Below, piece by piece: positions 59,484 through 64,000 of a stretch of 64,000 bases of DNA. The stretch is taken from assembly GCA_030323885.1 (NCBI GenBank), contig CM059196.1, forward strand, positions 35,380,481 to 35,444,480, read 5' to 3'. A program made the position numbers and the translations under genes. The notes under the pieces are model-generated. The model worked only from the letters and a program-made list of their open reading frames with translations. It had not been told where the DNA came from and searched no databases. Source of the stretch: Branchipolynoe longqiensis. Its lineage: Eukaryota > Annelida > Polychaeta > Phyllodocida > Polynoidae. Every line of letters begins with the position of its first letter. Positions within the stretch are counted from its first letter, which is position 1.

Positions 59484-59545
59484 GGGGGGGGGGGGGGTGG
59501 GGGGTAGGGGGGGAGGGAGGGAGGGAGGGGGAGGGGGGGGGGAAT
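59484..59545. repeat. GGGAGGGAGGG G-rich tract
   Basis: G run of 13 plus GGGGTGGGG and three GGGA units; G-quadruplex pattern. Confidence 0.92.
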
Positions 59546-59589
59546 TACTCTGCACAGTACATACGGAGGTTTCACCATGTGGTCAAAGC

Positions 59590-60672
59590 AAGTCACTTGT
59601 TGTTGGTTGTGGGTGTTGTGGTGGGTGCTGATGTTGGTGGGTGGTGGTGTTGGTGGTGATGATGTTGCTGGTGATATTGGTAGTGTGTGGTGTTGTTGTT
59701 GGTGATGTTGTTGGTGGTTGTGATGGTGTTTGTGTTGTTCTTGTTGATGGTGGTGGTGGTGGTGGTGATATTGGTGGTTGTGATGGTGTTGGTGGTGATG
59801 ATGGTGTTGGTGTTGTTGGTACCTGTGCTTGTGATGGCATTGTTGTTGATGTTGTTTGTGTTGGTGGTTGTTGGTGGTGTTGTTGGTGGTGTTGGTGTTG
59901 TTGATGGTGGTGATGATTGTGGTGTTGTTTCTGTTGGTGGTTTTTGGTGTTGTTGGTGGTGTTGATAGTGGTTGTCATGATTGTGGTGTTGGTGCTGTTG
60001 GTGGATGTGCTTGTGATGACATTGTTGTTGATGTTTGTGTTGGTGGTTGTTGGTGTTGTTGTTGGTGGTGTTGGTGGTGTTGAGGTTGGTGGTGTTGATG
60101 GTGGTGATGATTGTGGTGTTGGTGTTGTCGGTGGCTGCGCTTGTGATGGCGTTGTTGATGTTGTTGGGGTGGTGTTGTTGGTGGTGGTGTTGGTGTTGTT
60201 GATGGTGCTGATGATTGTGGTGTTGATGTTGTTTGTGTTGGTAGTTGTTGGTAGTGTTGAGGTTGGTGGTGTTGATGGTTGTGATGATTGTGGTGTTGGT
60301 CTTGTTGGTGGATGTGCTTGTGATTACATTGTTGTTGATGTTTGTGTTGTTGGTTGTTGGTGTTGTTGGTGTTGTTGTTGGTGGTGTTGGTGGTGTTTTT
60401 GTTGGTGATGGTGGTGTTGGTGGTGTCGAGGTTGATGGTGTTGGTGGTGTTAATGGTGATGGTTGTGGTGTTGGTGTTGTTGGTGGCTGTGCTTGTGATG
60501 GTGTTGTTGATATTGGTGGTGTTGTTGATATTGTTGGTGGTGTTGGTGGTGTTGAGGTTGGTGGTGTTGATGGTGACGGTGGTGATGATTGTGGTGTTGG
60601 TGTTGTGTTGGTGATGTTGGTGGATGTGCTTCTGATGGCGTTGTTGGTGGTGTTGTTGGTGGTGGTGATCCC
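59590..60672. repeat. GGTGTTGGTGGT triplet array, 1.1 kb
   Basis: GTT, GGT and GAT triplets with a higher-order unit of about 130 bp (GGCTGTGCTTGTGATGGCGT-like strings near 59830, 60010, 60135, 60310 and 60485). Frames open for up to 411 residues on minus (Thr/Asn/His) and 163 on plus (Val/Leu/Gly) are repeat translation. Confidence 0.96.
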
Positions 60673-61655
60673 ATTGTAATTTGTAGTTGTTAAGTCACTG
60701 CTGGATTGGGACAAGTACAGGAACAAATCCCCATTTTCTGTCACACCACAGCAAGAATCTACACAGCGCGTCACTGAGATCTGGAACACATAGTTCCGCA
60801 TTTCCATAGGAGGAATGTGGACAACCATTGTGCTGCATTGTTTTTGTGTGAGAGGTGGGGGGCGGGCGGCATTTGTGTGTGTGTGTATGTTTGTATGTGA
60901 ATAGTCCCTACCACCTTCTGGAGCGATATTTGAACACTTACTTTATGGCAGTGACAGCAAAATTGTTTGTATTTAAAAAAGGGAATTATTCCTCCAGTGT
61001 GAGTGGCGGGAGGGGATGCACCGATATACAACTCCCCTACAGCGGGTTGGGGGGGGGGGGGCACTCCCCCAGTGCGCCAATGGAGGAAGTAGCAAAGTAT
61101 ATATTTTCTGCTAGCATTTATACTTGTATAATGCGTTATACATCACATAAATAAATTAAATTAAACCATTTTATTCGTATTAATAGATTTAGAAAAAGGG
61201 TTTGTATTAATATGAAGTAATCTGTTCTCAGCGCCGTATCACTCCTTTTCCGGACGTAGTTTAATTCAGTTATTTTCACAAATATTTGAGTTTTTAACAC
61301 AGTTATAATGAATAAGTTAAACGATGGAAATTATAGTATTCAGAATTATAGTATTCAGAATTTGAACTCACCCGTGTTCTAACTAGGTCTTCTCGCCGTA
61401 TCTCAGTGTACTGTCAGTCATCATCATCATCATGCTGTCAGTCGCGATGTGACAAAGACTGCTTTTATTACTTGACTGATGTTCATGAGTAGGTCTTAAT
61501 GTATCTCAGCTTCAGCTGTCAGTCAGTATATAATATTAAAGAGAGGGAGAGAAAATGATAAGTACATTTCCACTTAAAGCAATGGACTGTTTTCTGTCCA
61601 GAGGACACAGGTCAAACGCGTTTTTGCGTGGTATTTGTGTGTGTTCTTCCTCCGA
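60673..61655. other. Unique sequence
   Basis: About 1 kb with a G run at 61048-61060, a copy of the short TTATACTTGTATAAT motif (61118), a 15-bp duplication (TTATAGTATTCAGAA at 61331 and 61346), and a (TCA)n near 61418. No gene recognised. Confidence 0.5.
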
Positions 61656-61711
61656 GCCGTCCTGATCTGACCTTACATGTTTATAGGACGTAAAACAACA
61701 ACAAAACAAAC
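61656..61711 (+). mobile_element. SINE-A 3' unit only
   Basis: CCGTCCTGATCTGACCTTAC, intact second arm TAGGACG, tail AACAACAACAAAACAAAC. Only CGAG is shared by the two flanks. Confidence 0.68.
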
Positions 61712-61971
61712 GAGTACAAGCCGAGGTCCTAACTTATATAGCGCCAGGTTAAGTTAAGGCATGGGTAATTGTAGATGTTGAACGTGTGCTGTTCGACCGA
61801 TTGGGGATATTACTGTTTTACTAGAGAGCAACACATAATAAGTGAAATCAATTTCCACCTTTCTGTTCATATATGATTTATTTTGTGTTATGAGATTTGT
61901 TGAGGTTGTACAATGGCATGTACACATGAATATGGACCACCATTTATAGGTCATCATATATATATTATTTT
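61712..61971. other. Unique spacer
   Basis: No element recognised. Confidence 0.4.
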
Positions 61972-62276
61972 TCCTTTAAGATTTGTACTGTCTATCATAG
62001 ATAAGTCAGAATAGACTTGTTTTCACCATTAGACACTCGGTCAATAGACAGCCCGAGCCTACAGTTTTAACAAGCCACGAGATTTTTAACATCCCACACC
62101 ACATAGACATTGTATGGGAGCAACTGGCCTTTGGTGATGCTGTACATTATAGATAGCGGTGGAAATCCAACTTGTCAGAGGTGATGGTATGGGGAATCGA
62201 ACCACTGACCTTCAGATTAGGAGTCCGACCTAGAAAAAAAAGCCAGACTTTCTAACCACTCTGCCAGAGAGAACCC
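61972..62276 (-). mobile_element. SINE-B, full length
   Basis: Minus-strand copy with box A TGGCAGAGTGG, box B GGTTCGATTCC and body; about 10% different by eye from 3876. Flanks show no obvious duplication. Confidence 0.8.
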
Positions 62277-62387
62277 CCGATATGTATACATATATGAAGG
62301 ATAAATTACACAATCTCTGCCTTGATTCTGTCGGCATTCAACCAACTAGAATCATGTAATTCTATTCGCATCTGCTTCATTTTCGCG

Positions 62388-62728
62388 ACCAGACGGGATG
62401 GCCGAATGAGTTACAGTGTCCGTCTCCCTTGCTGGTAGATCGTGGGGTCGTGGGTTCGAACCCTGGTCGAGTCAAACCAATGACTTAAAAAGTTATACTT
62501 GTCGCTTCCTAGCCAGGCGCTCGGCATTATTAGGACAGGGAAAGGACTGGTTGTCTCAGTGTCAGGATAATGTGACTGAGTGGGATACCAGGTCATGGTG
62601 CCGACAGCCTGGTTTCCCAGTGGGACAGCACTATAAAGTCGCCATGAATGTGCACTGCCACAAGTCGGTACCCGTCCTGATATGACTTTACATGTTGCTA
62701 GGACGTAAAACAACAAACAAACAACATA
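62388..62728 (+). mobile_element. SINE-A, full length, type 2 head, 9-bp TSD
   Basis: ATTTTCGCG is exact at 62379-62387 and 62729-62737. Head ACCAGACGGGATGGCCGAAT, box B GGTTCGAACCC, linker, body, intact 3' stem (CGTCCTG / TAGGACG), tail AACAACAAACAAACAACA. Close to consensus, so relatively young. Confidence 0.92.
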
Positions 62729-62737
62729 ATTTTCGCG

Positions 62738-63014
62738 TCAGACCTCGCTGATGACGTGGTTGCTATGGTTCCCATCCCATCCTAGTTAAATAACTGTTTA
62801 TCTGCTTGTTGTCACGGAGGCGTTGCATAGCTGGCATCCCGCCTCGTGACGGTGGGGGGGGGGGGGGGGGGAGAAAGAAGAAATCACACCCACAAAAAAA
62901 GACCAACACCAAATCCTGACCTTTCAATGCTGAAGTTGTAAAAACGTCGATTAAAAATGCAAATACCAAAAGCAGACTCTGGATTTGAACCTCGGACCAG
63001 ACTCCACTGTGGAG
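62738..63014. other. Unique sequence with poly-G run
   Basis: G run of 18 at 62854-62871. GATTTGAACCTCGG near 62972 resembles an inverted tRNA T-arm but no full cloverleaf is present. Confidence 0.45.
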
Positions 63015-63072
63015 GTCGGGGATGGGGATGGGGATGGGGGTGGGGTGGGGATGGGGGTGGGGATGGGGATGG
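63015..63072. repeat. (GGGGAT)n hexamer array
   Basis: About nine GGGGAT or GGGGGT units; G-quadruplex pattern. Confidence 0.93.
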
Positions 63073-63192
63073 GTTGGTTGGTTGTTTTGGTTTTACATCC
63101 TGGTAACAGCTAAGATCATATCAGGACGAGTACCGACTTGTGACAGTGCACACTCATGGCGACTTTATAGTGCTGCCCTCTGGAAGACCAGT
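63073..63192 (-). mobile_element. SINE-A 3' third
   Basis: Tail complement GTTGGTTGGTTGTTTTGG, 3' unit and body to GCTGCCCTCTGGAAGACC. It stops there; 60 bp later a plus-strand SINE-A begins, so the two are in tail-out opposite orientations. Confidence 0.78.
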
Positions 63193-63251
63193 TGACGGGG
63201 GTGGAGAGTATGAAGCGAGCTTTGGGTTTGGCGTTTCCGGATTCATTACTG

Positions 63252-63572
63252 GGTGAGACCAGACGGGATGGACGAATGAATTGAGCATCCCCTCCCGTGT
63301 CGGGAGTTTGTGGGGTTCGAACCCTGGTCGAGTCCAACCAATTATTTAAAAATTGATACTTATCACTTCTTAGCCAGGCACGTGGCATTATTAGGATAGG
63401 GCAAGGACCAGTTCGCTCAGTGTCAGGATAATGTGACTGAGTGGGATATCCGGTCATGGTGCTGGTGGCCTGGTCTCCCAGTGGGGCAGCATTATAAAGT
63501 TTCCATGCGTCAATACCCATCCTGATATGACCTTAGATCTTGCCAGGACGTAAAACTCCAACACACAGCCAC
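63252..63572 (+). mobile_element. SINE-A, full length, type 2 head, 9-bp TSD
   Basis: TCATTACTG at 63243-63251 and 63573-63581. Head ACCAGACGGGATGGACGAAT, box B GGTTCGAACCC, linker, body lacking about 20 bp near GTGCACTGTCACAAG, 3' unit (CATCCTG / CAGGACG). Confidence 0.88.
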
Positions 63573-63581
63573 TCATTACTG

Positions 63582-64000
63582 TGAGTGGGGGGGGGGGGGC
63601 GAATGAGTCCAGGAGTAAAATGCTAGTGCGACGGTTCTAATGAGTAGCTTACTCTGTCTGGATAATTTAAGTACCTAAATCAAAGCATTCTCATCAATCA
63701 AGGTATACTTATTTGATTCTAGACACAATTCTATTTATGCTCCATTCTGTATGACTCCTTAAATCATATGTACGAGTGGTTAGCAGACATTTCCCTCGGA
63801 CTGAAGCATCGTAAATAGCGTTGTAATGCAGTATTTAATGACAGGGACTGATTCAATCAGGTGATTCAATTAGCAGCGCTCTTAGCATCAATAATGGAGG
63901 CTTATAGGTATGCATTATTAAGCAGAACGCGGGGGGTTGAGGTTCCAGATGATATCGCAGAGTTATCAATTGAAACTAATGAGAATGATTTATAGCGGGG
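63582..64000. other. Unique sequence to window end
   Basis: G run at 63588-63599, then AT-rich unique DNA. No gene recognised. Confidence 0.45.

Noticed and set aside
59593..60828. 411-residue Thr/Asn/His-rich open frame
   Set aside because: Complement of a GGT/GTT triplet array. No unique sequence apart from the last 60 residues.

Overview
The window looks like animal nuclear DNA, most likely from a marine invertebrate. The evidence is the dense set of tRNA-derived SINEs, miniature inverted-repeat elements (MITEs), long microsatellite and minisatellite arrays, and AT-rich unique DNA with no compact gene order. One fragment (52260-52372) has the GTGAGTGAGTGAG plus TTTACG layout that I associate with molluscan SINEs, so a mollusc or other spiralian is my guess, but the sequence does not prove it. 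I could not support any protein-coding gene, rRNA, functional tRNA, CRISPR array or prokaryotic operon. Every long open frame I checked is the translation of a simple or tandem repeat.

Layout. 1-3.7 kb: CCA, CCCACA, G-rich and C-rich arrays with two SINE heads. 3.9-5.7 kb: a SINE-B, a 225-bp tandem duplication and two head-to-head SINE-A pieces. 6-8.6 kb: GT-rich and polypyrimidine tracts. 8.9-12.6 kb: SINE-A, a MITE, a TA/GTATGGGTGTGG array, a palindromic MITE and a TCTCTG array. 12.9-19.4 kb: CACACACCTC array, a 51-bp satellite (about 23 units), SINE-A, a 45-bp satellite (12 units), a Harbinger-like MITE and a 12-bp satellite (about 25 units). 19.5-24 kb: SINE-A, C/G runs, a 1.6-kb polypyrimidine tract, SINE-B and another MITE. 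24-27 kb: AT-rich old repeats with a young SINE-A inside. 27-36 kb: many SINE-A copies, TA-rich DNA and a 10-bp array. 36-45 kb: a 43-bp array, a 1.2-kb ACTC array, a 20-bp AT array, CACACC arrays, nested SINEs and CCCCG repeats. 45-55 kb: young SINE-A copies with perfect target-site duplications, GGGGCGC and CTCCT arrays, several pogo-like MITEs and a second Harbinger-like MITE. 55-64 kb: C-rich and GGTGTT arrays, a modular MITE, a compound SINE, SINE-B and the last SINE-A copies.

The dominant family, called SINE-A here, has about 40 copies or fragments. Its parts, in order, are: a tRNA-like head of one of two types; a linker GTCAAACCAATGACTTA; a roughly 200-bp body; and a 3' unit in which CGTCCT pairs with AGGACG across a 21-nt loop, followed by AAC- or CCAA-rich bases. 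At least four copies consist only of this 50-55-bp 3' unit and have their own target-site duplications. One copy (58442-58961) appears to have carried 3' flanking DNA with it. The second family, SINE-B, has four copies. Family names (SINE-A/B, MITE-1 to -6, Rpt-D, Rpt-I) are working labels used only in this annotation. Scattered CTCF-, ETS-, NRF1- and YY1-like sites are noted as weak regulatory candidates.
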